Origin: SZUA-584 sp964607965
GTDB lineage: Bacteria; Bacillota; Clostridia; Christensenellales; SZUA-584
DNA: 64,000 nucleotides
Direction: 5' to 3'
NCBI GenBank assembly: GCA_964607965.1
Contig: CAZSMH010000001.1
Span: 34,160 to 98,159 of the forward strand
Part shown: piece after piece, positions 52,278 to 60,622 of the stretch
How positions within the stretch are numbered: the first letter of the stretch is position 1
Layout of the letters: each line of letters starts with the position of its first letter
Program-made: the position numbers and the translations under genes
Notes under the pieces: generated by a model
What the model saw: the letters and a program-made list of their open reading frames with translations, nothing else
What the model was told of the DNA's origin: nothing
Databases searched by the model: none

Positions 52278-52602
52278 GGCAGTACTGAATTGCGGAAATA
52301 GGAAAGTTAGCATTAAGTTTATAAAACTAACTGCTTATCCTAAACGATTATGACAACTCGTTTAAAAGACTGCGGTGTTGATGTATAATGGTTATAACGG
52401 CGAGCATGCAAACATTGTCGGGTTGTTTGATAAATCCGCTGCAAAAAATAACATAATCAGATGTATTAATCAAAAGGGAAGATTGTTGTAAAAAAATGCG
52501 TTTTATTATCGGCGATAAATTTCAGCAGATTTCGACCAAATATTTACGGATGTCGAAGTTTGCCGGCATTTACGTAAAAATCGACATGCTTTGGAGAATA
52601 AC
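52278..52602 (+). other. 325 bases without a certain gene
   Basis: No RNA gene or terminator is recognised. Two 36-residue frames occur: 52381-52491 (starts MYNGYNGEHANIV) and 52496-52606 (starts MRFIIGDKFQQIS). The second ends overlapping the trmN6 start (ATGA). Neither has a good ribosome-binding site. They could be decayed remnants of a gene broken near the gap. TTCGAC/GTCGAA arms at 52531-52557 form a weak inverted repeat. Confidence 0.3.
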
Positions 52603-53349
52603 ATGAGCAATGTACAGCTTTTAGCAGGAGAAAGAATTGAAGATCTGCAAAATGGGTATCGGATTATACAGAACAAAAAATTTTTTTCGTTTGGAACGGA
52701 TGCTGTGCTGCTTTCTTATTTCGCGGCAGCCAAACCCGGGAACCGCGTAGTAGATATCGGCACCGGCTGCGGAATAATTCCAATACTGCTCTGCGCCCGT
52801 TATCCTGGGATTTATGTTACCGGCGTAGAGATACAGAAAGAACTTGCTGATATGGCGCAAAGAAGCGTTATGCTAAATGGTCTTGAAAACCAAATTAAAA
52901 TCGTTTGCGGAAACTTTAAAGAAGAGCTTTGTACTGAAAGAAACGGCGCTGCTTTGGTAGTCGCTAATCCCCCCTATATAAAAATGGGCGCAGGAGCGCA
53001 AAATGAGAGCATATATCACAATATAGCCAAGCGTGAGGTAGCATGTACGCTAAGCGATGTGATTAGTGCCGGGGCAGTTATGCTCCGCAGCGGGGGAAGA
53101 CTGTGCATGATATATACTACCGAACGGTTCGCGGAACTGATAGCGTGCATGAAAAACAGTAAAATCGAGCCTAAGCTGATACAGTTTATTGCTCCGCAGT
53201 GCGGTAAAGCCCCTAATTTGGTTCTCATTGAGGGGCGCAAGGGCGCGCGTGAGGGGACTAAGTTTCTGCCGACGTTGGAAGTCTATGAAAGAGACGGTGT
53301 TTATACAAAGCAGCTTAAAAAAATATACGGCATACAAGGAGACTGCTGA
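52603..53349 (+). CDS. trmN6: tRNA1(Val) adenine-N6-methyltransferase-like enzyme (TrmN6/YabB)
   Basis: The 248-residue protein has the class I SAM motif VVDIGTGCGIIPILLCARYP and the N6-adenine catalytic motif VVANPPYIKMG. The N-terminal FSFGTDAVLL segment is conserved in YfiC/YabB. It likely methylates A37 of a tRNA. GGAG at 52593 favours ATG 52603 over the TTG at 52591. The stop overlaps rsmI by one base, matching yabB-yabC next to abrB in Bacillus. Confidence 0.88.
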   Translation: MSNVQLLAGERIEDLQNGYRIIQNKKFFSFGTDAVLLSYFAAAKPGNRVVDIGTGCGIIPILLCARYPGIYVTGVEIQKELADMAQRSVMLNGLENQIKIVCGNFKEELCTERNGAALVVANPPYIKMGAGAQNESIYHNIAKREVACTLSDVISAGAVMLRSGGRLCMIYTTERFAELIACMKNSKIEPKLIQFIAPQCGKAPNLVLIEGRKGAREGTKFLPTLEVYERDGVYTKQLKKIYGIQGDC

Positions 53350-54155
53350 TGCTTTACATTGTTGCAACGCCAATAGGAAATCTTGAAGATATAACACTGC
53401 GCGCATTAAGGGTATTGCGGGAAGCGGATTATATTGCCGCCGAGGATACCAGGCATACACGTAAGCTTTTATCGCGATATGAAATCAAAACAAAGCTTGT
53501 AAGTTTTCACGAGCACAGCAACAAAGATAAAACGGATTGGCTGATTGATAAGCTAAAGCAGGGAAGCAATATAGCGCTTGTCTCTGATGCGGGTACACCG
53601 CTGATATCCGACCCGGGTGAACAGCTTGTAAGAAAAGCTGTCGAAAACGGCATACCTTTAACGTCTGTGCCCGGCGCATGCGCAGCCATTACAGCTTTCA
53701 CTCTAAGCGGAATAAGCGGACCATTTTGTTTTCTCGGTTTTTTATCAAAGAAGCCTTCCGAGAGAAGCGCGCAGATAAAGAAAATTACACAAAGCGACAT
53801 GGCTTGCGTTATATATGAAAGCCCACATGCACTTGCCGATACGCTGGCGGCGTTATGCGATAGTGCCGGAGATGAAAGACAAATTGCCATCGCGAAAGAA
53901 TTGACAAAGCTTCATGAGTATGTTTTCCGAGGAAGCCTTTATAAGGCCAAGGAAGCGTTTAAAGATAATATTAGGGGCGAATATGTGCTGATAGTGGATA
54001 AAATTGACGAGGCTAAAACTGTCGATGATGAGCAGATAATAGAGGAAATTGAAAAACTGCTCAAAGAAGGGATGACAAAAAAGGATGCCGCACGTGCGGC
54101 ATCCTTAAAGCTTGGCATAAATAAGAATAAGGCATACCGCCTTATTCTAAAATAA
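53349..54155 (+). CDS. rsmI: 16S rRNA C1402 ribose 2'-O-methyltransferase RsmI
   Basis: The 268-residue protein has YIVATPIGNLEDITLRALRV, EDTRHTRKLLSRYEI, SDAGTPLISDPG, and a C-terminal HTH-like end (GMTKKDAARAASLKLGINKN). It methylates C1402 of 16S rRNA. Its last 80 bases hold two hairpins that look like abrB terminators on the other strand, so the C-terminus does double duty. Confidence 0.94.
   Translation: MLYIVATPIGNLEDITLRALRVLREADYIAAEDTRHTRKLLSRYEIKTKLVSFHEHSNKDKTDWLIDKLKQGSNIALVSDAGTPLISDPGEQLVRKAVENGIPLTSVPGACAAITAFTLSGISGPFCFLGFLSKKPSERSAQIKKITQSDMACVIYESPHALADTLAALCDSAGDERQIAIAKELTKLHEYVFRGSLYKAKEAFKDNIRGEYVLIVDKIDEAKTVDDEQIIEEIEKLLKEGMTKKDAARAASLKLGINKNKAYRLILK
54077..54106 (-). 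terminator. abrB terminator inside the rsmI coding sequence
   Basis: AAGGATGCCGCAC and its exact complement form a 26-base perfect palindrome at 54081-54106. Read on the minus strand it is followed by TTTTG (six Ts including the stem end), about 50 bases beyond the abrB stop. It encodes KKDAARAAS of RsmI on the + strand. Confidence 0.8.
54124..54148 (-). terminator. Second hairpin between abrB and rsmI ends
   Basis: AGAATAAGGC pairs perfectly with GCCTTATTCT around 5 bases. On the minus strand TATTTAT follows. It overlaps the last codons of rsmI. Confidence 0.55.
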
Positions 54156-54156
54156 A

Positions 54157-54396
54157 TTATAAATCAAGCTTGCGTAAACACTCGGCGCATACTTTGGCGC
54201 CTTTAAATTCTGTTACACCCGTTACGTTTTCACAGAAAATGCAGGCAGGCTGATATTTGCCTAGCACAATGTGGCTGTCATCCACAAAAATCTCGATAGG
54301 ATCTTTAATGTCTATTCCCATCACTCTGCGAAGTTCGATAGGCAGGACGATACGCCCCAGTGAATCTACTTTTCTTACAATACCTGTTGATTTCAT
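54157..54396 (-). CDS. abrB: AbrB-family transition-state regulator
   Basis: The 79-residue protein has the AbrB swapped-hairpin DNA-binding N-terminus (MKSTGIVRKVDSLGRIVLPI, ELRRVMGI) and a C-terminus with two Cys pairs (CIFCENVTG; CAECL) that may bind zinc. AbrB-type regulators repress sporulation and stationary-phase genes during growth. It is convergent with rsmI with one base between stops, as in Bacillus. Confidence 0.92.
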   Translation of the reverse strand: MKSTGIVRKVDSLGRIVLPIELRRVMGIDIKDPIEIFVDDSHIVLGKYQPACIFCENVTGVTEFKGAKVCAECLRKLDL

Positions 54397-54443
54397 CTCT
54401 CAATCTCCCTTTTAAAATTAGATTATATTTTACTATATATCAA

Positions 54444-54473
54444 AATATAACAATTATATCACCCCTGTGTCAA
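54444..54473 (-). promoter_or_regulatory. Likely sigma-A promoter of abrB
   Basis: On the minus strand TTGACA (perfect -35) and TATATT are 18 bases apart. The region is very AT-rich, so the exact -10 is uncertain. Confidence 0.55.
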
Positions 54474-54510
54474 CCAAAAAAAAGCAAAATGCATGTGTAT
54501 TAATAAACTT

Positions 54511-54540
54511 TTTACAATTGAATATATATAATAATAATAT
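54511..54540 (+). promoter_or_regulatory. Possible promoter of spmA-spmB
   Basis: TTTACA (54511-54516) and TAATAT (54535-54540) are 18 bases apart, 20 bases before the spmA start. AT-richness makes this tentative; a sporulation sigma factor could be used instead. Confidence 0.3.
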
Positions 54541-54559
54541 ACATTACTTAAGGATTGAA

Positions 54560-55144
54560 ATGATAAACTATATTTGGGCTGTATTGATTATTGCAGGTAC
54601 TGTTGTTGGTATTGCGACGGGAAATGCACCGGCGGTAGAAAATGCCGCAATTGAAGGAGCAAAAGAGGCTGCGCTGCTTTGCGTAAGCCTTTTAGGGGCC
54701 TATGCTCTATGGCTTGGGCTGCTTAATGTTGCAAAAGAGGCCGGGCTTATAGAATCTCTTGCAAGACGCATGCGCAGAATAATAAGATTGCTATTTCCGG
54801 ATGTGCCAAAAGGTGATGAGGCGAACGGGTATATAACGCTTAACATCGTTGCTAACATGCTGGGCATGGGCAATGCGGCAACGCCTTTTGGATTAAAGGC
54901 CATGAAAGCGCTGCAGGCGCTCAATTCCAGCCCGCAGCGGGCCACGGATTCAATGTGTATGCTGCTGATAATAAATGCATCGTCGGTGCAGTTGCTGCCG
55001 CTCACCGTTATTGCGCTTAGAAGCGCAGCAGGCTCAGCGGCTCCGGCAGAAATCGTGCTTAGCGCGCTTATTGCGACAACCGTGACAACTTTTGTAGGAA
55101 TACTGGCGGGCAAGATATTTCAGAGGACAGGCAAATGCAGATAA
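54560..55144 (+). CDS. spmA: Spore maturation protein SpmA
   Basis: The 194-residue membrane protein has four to five helices and the nucleoside-recognition/gate segments NIVANMLGMGNAATPFGLKA and MLLIINASSVQLLPLTVIAL. SpmA works with SpmB in dehydrating the spore core. ATG 54560 follows AAGGATTG; the frame is open further upstream but without a site. It overlaps spmB by 10 bases. Confidence 0.93.
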   Translation: MINYIWAVLIIAGTVVGIATGNAPAVENAAIEGAKEAALLCVSLLGAYALWLGLLNVAKEAGLIESLARRMRRIIRLLFPDVPKGDEANGYITLNIVANMLGMGNAATPFGLKAMKALQALNSSPQRATDSMCMLLIINASSVQLLPLTVIALRSAAGSAAPAEIVLSALIATTVTTFVGILAGKIFQRTGKCR

Positions 55145-55662
55145 TAACGCTCATTTCGTCGCTTTTTGTACCGCTTTTTATCGGAGGCATAGTTGTATTC
55201 GGGCTTGCTAAAAAGGTTGCGGTTTATGAGGCTTTTGTAAAAGGAGCAAAACAGGGGTTGACTACGGTTATACGCATACTGCCGTATGTAATAGGTTTTA
55301 TTTTCGCAATACGCATTTTTACCGCTTCGGGATGTTTAGATTTTATTGTATCGGCATTATCACCTGTATTGAAACCGGCAGGCATACCGCCGGAGATATT
55401 ACCTCTTGCGCTGCTACGCCCTTTTTCGGGAAGCGCGTCAATCGGCGCGCTGACGGTTATATTAAACCGTTATGGGCCGGACAGTTTTATAGGGCGGTGT
55501 GCAAGTACGCTTATGGGCTCGTCCGAGACATTGTTTTACACCACTGCACTGTATTTCGGCAGCGTCGGTATAAAAAAAACGCGCTACACAATACCCGCTG
55601 CGATGATATCGGAATTTTTTGGTCTTATCGCGAGCGTTATAATATGCAGGCTTATTTTTTGA
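55135..55662 (+). CDS. spmB: Spore maturation protein SpmB
   Basis: The 175-residue membrane protein has FVKGAKQGLTTVIRILPYVI, ALLRPFSGSASIGALTVIL and STLMGSSETLFYTTALYFGS, the SpmB gate motifs. It pairs with SpmA. The two are co-translated, and the next gene is convergent, 17 bases away. Confidence 0.93.
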   Translation: MQIITLISSLFVPLFIGGIVVFGLAKKVAVYEAFVKGAKQGLTTVIRILPYVIGFIFAIRIFTASGCLDFIVSALSPVLKPAGIPPEILPLALLRPFSGSASIGALTVILNRYGPDSFIGRCASTLMGSSETLFYTTALYFGSVGIKKTRYTIPAAMISEFFGLIASVIICRLIF

Positions 55663-55679
55663 ACAGCTAAAACATAAAT

Positions 55680-56339
55680 TTATATACAAAACAGCGTAAA
55701 GGGATGAAAATCCGGATTTGATGAAAAACATAGACGCTCTTTGGTAACCGGATGAGAAAAACAAAGTTGGTACGAATACAGCGCAAGCCTGGATTTTATA
55801 ATACGCGAGCCGTACTTTTGGTCACCGTAAATCGACGCGCCGACAGAAGCAAACTGCGAACGTATCTGGTGAAACCGTCCGGTAAGCAGCGAAACGCGCA
55901 CAAGATAAAGTCCGCCGTTCTGTTCAAGCACTGTATAAGAAAGTTCGGCTTTTTTTGCACCGGGCGCAGACGCATTTGTTATGCGGGAGATATGGACGGC
56001 TTCGTCTTTGATAAGATAAGACAAAAGAGTACCGCTTTGCTTTGGCGGAGAACCTGTTAAAACACAAAGGTAAGTCTTCTCAAAGCCGTCCGAACGGATT
56101 TGCGCAGAAAGGCGGGCTGCAGCCTTGGATGTGCGGGCAAACACCATAACGCCGCTTGCAGGCCTATCGAGGCGATGCACGAGACCTAAGTATACGTTGC
56201 CGGGCTTTGAGTATTTTCTGCCTATATATTCTTTGCAGAGGCTTAGCATGTCGCAGTCGCCTGATGAGTCCGCCTGAGAGGGAACGCCATAAGGCTTTAC
56301 AACTACCAGCAGGTGATTATCCTCAAAAAGAACATTCAC
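55680..56339 (-). CDS. RluA-family RNA pseudouridine synthase
   Basis: The 219-residue protein has VVKPYGVPSQ, the catalytic-Asp motif GLVHRLDRPASGVMVFAR and LLTGRFHQIRSQFASVG. It isomerises uridine in rRNA or tRNA; the target site is not predictable. The start is GTG (complement of 56337-56339) with GAGGTGG 5 bases before it, overlapping the stop of the methyltransferase gene (GTGA). A longer open frame upstream is not the real start. Confidence 0.88.
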   Translation of the reverse strand: MNVLFEDNHLLVVVKPYGVPSQADSSGDCDMLSLCKEYIGRKYSKPGNVYLGLVHRLDRPASGVMVFARTSKAAARLSAQIRSDGFEKTYLCVLTGSPPKQSGTLLSYLIKDEAVHISRITNASAPGAKKAELSYTVLEQNGGLYLVRVSLLTGRFHQIRSQFASVGASIYGDQKYGSRIIKSRLALYSYQLCFSHPVTKERLCFSSNPDFHPFTLFCI

Positions 56340-57184
56340 GGCTGCCACCTCGCTGTTGTGCCGCACGGCAGCAGTACAGAAGAATTTTTCTGAGGCAGTA
56401 CAAGCGTGCCTGCGTCTATACGGCCATGTTTGCCTAAACACAAAGCAAGTATATTCCGTGAAACAACGCTCGAAAGGCCGGTAGTATAAGAGTTGACTAT
56501 AAAAAACAGCGGGCTGTCGGAGAGCAATGCAGTGCAGTCGCGCACAAGAGCAAACAAATCGTCTTCAATTTTCCAGACGCTGCTGCCGCTTCTGCCGTAA
56601 GACGGCGGGTCCATAACAATTGCATCGTAAGTATTGCCGCGCCGCTGTTCGCGCTGCACGAACTTTCTGCAGTCATCAACAATAAACCGCACAGGGGCGT
56701 TAGAAAGCCCGGATAAACGTACATTTTCCTTTGCCCATTCGTTTATGCTCTTGGCTGCGTCTACATGAACAACGGACGCACCTGCAGAGAGAGCGGCAAG
56801 AGTTGCGCCGCCGGTATAGGCGAAAAGATTAAGTATACTTACCGGGCGCGAAGCATGGCGGATATGTTTGTAAATATAATCCCAGTTTACCGTCTGTTCC
56901 GGGAACACGCCTATATGCTTAAAGCCGGTAGGACGGACAATCATCTTATATTGACCGAAAGAAACCACCCAGCTTTGGGGGATATCTTTAATATAGCGCC
57001 AGCTGCCGCCTCCTTTTGAGCTTCTATCGTAAACTGCGTGAGGCCGCCATATCTGTGGTTTTGAGCGTTCCCATATAACCTGCGGATCGGGACGCTGCAG
57101 TATAATGCCGCCGACGTCCTCGAGCTTTTCACCGCTGCCGGTATCAAGAACGGCATAGTCGCCTAACTGGTTTGCTATAAACAT
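56336..57184 (-). CDS. RlmI-like class I SAM-dependent RNA methyltransferase
   Basis: The 282-residue protein has a small N-terminal beta region, SAM motif LNLFAYTGGATLAALSAGAS, VHVDAAKSINEWAKEN and the catalytic-type DAIVMDPPSYGR. This layout fits COG1092 rRNA cytosine-C5 methyltransferases. GGAGG before the ATG pair at 57184-57187 sets the start; the open frame reaches 57310. It is coupled with the pseudouridine synthase gene, making an RNA-modification pair. Confidence 0.82.
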   Translation of the reverse strand: MFIANQLGDYAVLDTGSGEKLEDVGGIILQRPDPQVIWERSKPQIWRPHAVYDRSSKGGGSWRYIKDIPQSWVVSFGQYKMIVRPTGFKHIGVFPEQTVNWDYIYKHIRHASRPVSILNLFAYTGGATLAALSAGASVVHVDAAKSINEWAKENVRLSGLSNAPVRFIVDDCRKFVQREQRRGNTYDAIVMDPPSYGRSGSSVWKIEDDLFALVRDCTALLSDSPLFFIVNSYTTGLSSVVSRNILALCLGKHGRIDAGTLVLPQKNSSVLLPCGTTARWQP

Positions 57185-57333
57185 CATCTTCCTCCGGTTA
57201 CATATTACCATTTTGAGCGATTTTTTAAAAGTGTTACGGATTATTTGTGCAGGCAGCGAAACCGCAATATTGGCCGCTTTACTGTTTACGCGATTTGTGG
57301 TAATATTCATTAATAAAAAGAATAAGGATGTAT

Positions 57334-57672
57334 ATGAAAAAGTTTTTGCTTGTTCTGATTATTGTTATAATTGCTGTAGGAATACTGGCTGCCTGCGCTC
57401 CTATTCAGGAGGAAGTTGAGGGTTATGTAGGCACATTGCCGGGCTGGGCTATTATTGTGGGAGCAGTTGCACTGTTTTTTATAGGTTTCGGCCTTATATG
57501 GAAGCTTATACCCGGTTTTCTTAAAATAATAGCGATTATCGCGCTTGCCGTGATACTTGCGGGTACCGCACACGGGCTTTGGGAGAGCCCCTGGGCGGAT
57601 AAACTCAACAAAGGCGCGGAAGAGTTAAGAGACCAAATACTGCCGACAGATACACAAGACTTGTCCGATTGA
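57334..57672 (+). CDS. Small lipoprotein-like membrane protein
   Basis: The 112-residue protein has a lipoprotein-type signal ending ILAACAP (Cys near residue 20), then two hydrophobic segments (about 36-55 and 62-82) and a charged tail. AAGG lies 6 bases before ATG 57334. No family is recognised. If lipidated, the helices would have to re-enter the membrane, so the Cys may simply be chance. It ends 5 bases from the convergent nrdG. Confidence 0.6.
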   Translation: MKKFLLVLIIVIIAVGILAACAPIQEEVEGYVGTLPGWAIIVGAVALFFIGFGLIWKLIPGFLKIIAIIALAVILAGTAHGLWESPWADKLNKGAEELRDQILPTDTQDLSD

Positions 57673-57677
57673 ATTTT

Positions 57678-58346
57678 TCAAAGTCCCCTTATAATAACCT
57701 GTTTGATATATTTTTCGGCGGCTTTTGCGGCCTCTTTTATTGTGCCGGCTGCGTGAGGCTCGGGCTGCAATGAAATGCTGTTTGGCTTGCGGTATTGCTG
57801 CAGCACATATTTTTTTGCACCCTGCAGGCGCTGCGCTATTACCGATATGTCATCCACACTTAAAAGCGGCATAAAGGTTGTGCGAAACTCGTGTTCTATA
57901 ACGCCCGAGAGCAGCAAATCTGCCGTTTGCCATATAGGAGAATCGTCTAAATCAAAAGACACCACCCGGGATAAACCTCCCGGAGGCGCTTTAATATCAA
58001 GTGAAATATAATCTATAAAGGGAAGTGCCTTCTTTACAACCTGCGGCATAAGGCCGTTAGTATCAAGCTTTATAAGATAACCAAATTTTCTCAAACTTTT
58101 AATAAACGGTATAAGGTCTGCCTGTAAAGTGGGCTCGCCGCCCGATATTACCACGCCGTCTATAAAATCCGTCCGCTTTTCAAGGAAGCCCAGCACCTCT
58201 TTATTATCCAGAAGTTTTGTTGCTTTCCAGAGAGACTTGTTATGGCAGTACCAGCAGTCCATATTGCAGCCGGGAACAAACACAACAGCGGCAATAAGTC
58301 CGGGATAATCCACAAATGAATTTTTTACAAAGCCGGCAATCTGCAT
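57678..58346 (-). CDS. nrdG: Anaerobic ribonucleotide reductase activating enzyme NrdG (radical SAM)
   Basis: The 222-residue protein has the radical SAM cluster motif VPGCNMDCWYCHN (C-x3-C-x2-C) and ISGGEPTLQADLIPF. It uses S-adenosylmethionine to make the glycyl radical on NrdD. It is the second gene of the nrdD-nrdG operon, one base after the nrdD stop. Its length and the N-terminal KNSFVDYPGL fit the NrdG2 type. Confidence 0.93.
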   Translation of the reverse strand: MQIAGFVKNSFVDYPGLIAAVVFVPGCNMDCWYCHNKSLWKATKLLDNKEVLGFLEKRTDFIDGVVISGGEPTLQADLIPFIKSLRKFGYLIKLDTNGLMPQVVKKALPFIDYISLDIKAPPGGLSRVVSFDLDDSPIWQTADLLLSGVIEHEFRTTFMPLLSVDDISVIAQRLQGAKKYVLQQYRKPNSISLQPEPHAAGTIKEAAKAAEKYIKQVIIRGL

Positions 58347-58347
58347 T

Positions 58348-60435
58348 TTAAATAGCCGCGGGCACGACGAATTTCACCCTTTCCTTGTACTCTTCCTTTT
58401 TTCCTTCGTTGTAGTTCTGAACAGGCCGAAGGTAACCCACAACGCGGCTCCAGACTTCAGTCGGCGCTCCGCAGTATGGGCAGATAAACTGCTCCCCGGT
58501 TAAATAGCCGTGTTCATCGCATACGCTGAACGTGGGTGTCAGTGATATGTAAGGCATCTTATAATTCGAAAACACTTTTCTTATTATTTGCTTGGCGGTC
58601 TGTAAATTCTCTATGCGCTCGCCAAGGTAAAGATGCTGTACCGTACCGCCCGTATAGAGGGACTGCAGTTCGTCCTGCAGTTCAATCATCTCGATTATAT
58701 CGTCCGTAAATCCTACCGGAAGCTGGGAAGAATTTGTATAGTATGGTACATCGTGTCCGGATGTAATTATGTCGAGGTACCGCTCTTTATCAAGCTTTGC
58801 CAGCCGATAGCTTGTGCCTTCGGCAGGCGTTGCTTCAAGGTTGTACGAATGCCCGGTTTCTTTCTGAAAATCCTGCATAAGAGTTCGCAAAAAGTTCATA
58901 ATACGCACAGCAAAAGCATTGCCCTCCGGTGTTTCTACCCCTTTGCCCAAAAAATTGAGCAGCGACTCGTGCATGCCTATAATACCAATAGTGTTAAAGT
59001 GATTGTACCAGTACGAACCAAAACGCCCCTTGACGTCTTTTAAATATACAGCCGAATACGGATACAGTCCCTTTTCAGTCTGCTGCTCAATGATTTTGCG
59101 TTTTATTTCGAGCGATGTCTTGCCGATATGGGCTATTGTTTTAAGACGGGAAAAGAACTCGTCCTCGGTACGAGACAAATAGCCTATTCGAGGCAGGTTT
59201 ATAGTAAATACGCCGATGGAGCCGGTGAGCGGGTTGGAACCGAACAGACCGCCGCCGCGCTTTCTAAGTTCTGTTACGTCAAGGCGAAGACGGCAGCACA
59301 TTGACACCGCATCTTCAGGGGATAAATCGGAGTTTACGTAGTTCGCGAAATACGGTATACCGTATTTGCATGTTATTTCCATAAACTTGTCAACAACAGG
59401 ACTGTCCCAGTCGAAGTCTTTCGTGATATTAAGAGTCGGTATAGGGAACGTAAAAACACGCCCTTTTGCGTCGCCTTCAAGCATTACTTCGCAGAACGCA
59501 AGGTTAAAGATGTCCATTTCCGCCTGATAATCCCCGTAGGTTGTGCTTTGGCTTACGCCGCCGATTATTACGGGATGGTCATACAGCATTTTGGGGACCT
59601 TTATATCGAATGTAAGGTTGGAAAACGGGCATTGGAAACCGACGCGGGTAGGTACGTTAATATTGAATATAAACTCCTGCAGGCATTGCTTTATCTGATC
59701 AAAAGTCATATTATCGTGCCTGATAAACGGTGCGCAATAAGTATCAAAACTTGACCATGCCTGTGCGCCGGCCGTTTCTCCCTGTGTTGTAAATGTGGAG
59801 TTTACTATTTGCCCCAAAAACGATCGCAGATGCTTTGCAGGCTTGCTCTCAACCTTGCCCGGAATGCCGCCGAAACCTAACACTAAAAGCTGACGCAGAT
59901 CCCAGCCCGCACAGTACGGTCCAAAAAACCCAAGATCGTGTATATGGCAGTCGCCGGACAAATGCGCGTCGCGCACTTCCTGCGGATAAATCTCATGCAG
60001 CCAATACTTTTTGGTGAAAGCTTCGCGTATATAGTTGTTAAGCCCGTTGACGCTTCTTTGAGTATTGGCATTTTCCCTTATGTTCCAGTCTTTATCGGAC
60101 AAGTAATTGGAAAACATGTCAATAGTAGCGCCTATAAGTGCGTTGGCCTCACGTGCGCCCTTGCGCTTTTCGCGGTAAAGAATGTACGCCTTGGCTGTTT
60201 TGGCATGACCGTTCTTAATAAGTACGCGCTCGACTATATCCTGAATATCTTCTACTCCGGGAATACGATCTCCAAAAGTGATGCGCGCAATGTCTACGAC
60301 CTGCTCTGTAAGGAGTTCCGCTGTGTGATAATCATCACCGCCAACGGCTTTGGCTGCCTTGAAAATGGCATCAGAAATTTTCCTTGGCTGAAACGATTCT
60401 TTCTGACCGCTTCGTTTTAAAATAACAGTAAACAT
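58348..60435 (-). CDS. nrdD: Anaerobic ribonucleoside-triphosphate reductase NrdD
   Basis: The 695-residue protein has an N-terminal ATP-cone (about 1-95), the barrel domain, the C-terminal zinc site CPYCG (with a second Cys pair upstream), and the glycyl-radical motif RVVGYLRPVQNYN. It makes dNTPs from NTPs without oxygen. A GGGGGGG run precedes the ATG. Upstream are a consensus promoter and two NrdR-like boxes. Confidence 0.96.
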   Translation of the reverse strand: MFTVILKRSGQKESFQPRKISDAIFKAAKAVGGDDYHTAELLTEQVVDIARITFGDRIPGVEDIQDIVERVLIKNGHAKTAKAYILYREKRKGAREANALIGATIDMFSNYLSDKDWNIRENANTQRSVNGLNNYIREAFTKKYWLHEIYPQEVRDAHLSGDCHIHDLGFFGPYCAGWDLRQLLVLGFGGIPGKVESKPAKHLRSFLGQIVNSTFTTQGETAGAQAWSSFDTYCAPFIRHDNMTFDQIKQCLQEFIFNINVPTRVGFQCPFSNLTFDIKVPKMLYDHPVIIGGVSQSTTYGDYQAEMDIFNLAFCEVMLEGDAKGRVFTFPIPTLNITKDFDWDSPVVDKFMEITCKYGIPYFANYVNSDLSPEDAVSMCCRLRLDVTELRKRGGGLFGSNPLTGSIGVFTINLPRIGYLSRTEDEFFSRLKTIAHIGKTSLEIKRKIIEQQTEKGLYPYSAVYLKDVKGRFGSYWYNHFNTIGIIGMHESLLNFLGKGVETPEGNAFAVRIMNFLRTLMQDFQKETGHSYNLEATPAEGTSYRLAKLDKERYLDIITSGHDVPYYTNSSQLPVGFTDDIIEMIELQDELQSLYTGGTVQHLYLGERIENLQTAKQIIRKVFSNYKMPYISLTPTFSVCDEHGYLTGEQFICPYCGAPTEVWSRVVGYLRPVQNYNEGKKEEYKERVKFVVPAAI

Positions 60436-60482
60436 AAGTGCCCCCCCGTCTACCCATAAAAGATAAATAGTTTTTTTTATAA

Positions 60483-60509
60483 AAAGTGTTTCCGGCCAAG
60501 GAAAACTTT
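60483..60509 (-). other. Terminator-like hairpin in the nrdD leader
   Basis: On the minus strand AAAGTTTTCC pairs with GGAAACACTTT (one bulged base) around TTGGCC, then TTAT. It lies between the promoter and nrdD and could act as an attenuator or an mRNA stabiliser. Confidence 0.4.
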
Positions 60510-60536
60510 AAGATTCGATACAGAATACTTCAAACA

Positions 60537-60550
60537 GCAATTTATTGTAC
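60537..60550 (-). promoter_or_regulatory. NrdR box 2 (proximal)
   Basis: On the minus strand GTACAATAAATTGC resembles the NrdR box. It starts 32 bases after box 1, three helix turns, and covers the expected transcript start. Confidence 0.55.
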
Positions 60551-60556
60551 AAAGTT

Positions 60557-60585
60557 ATTATAAGTTATACAACATATTGTGTCAA
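60557..60585 (-). promoter_or_regulatory. Consensus sigma-A promoter of nrdD-nrdG
   Basis: On the minus strand TTGACA and TATAAT are both perfect and exactly 17 bases apart. The start should be about 60550, giving a leader of about 115 bases. Such a strong promoter needs a repressor, in line with the NrdR boxes on it. Confidence 0.9.
60569..60582 (-). promoter_or_regulatory. NrdR box 1 (distal)
   Basis: On the minus strand ACACAATATGTTGT is close to the NrdR consensus (ACACWATATWTTGT-like). It overlaps the -35 box and spacer. Confidence 0.65.
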
Positions 60586-60622
60586 GCAAGAGAATTGACA
60601 AAATACAGCTAAATTTAAAAAA

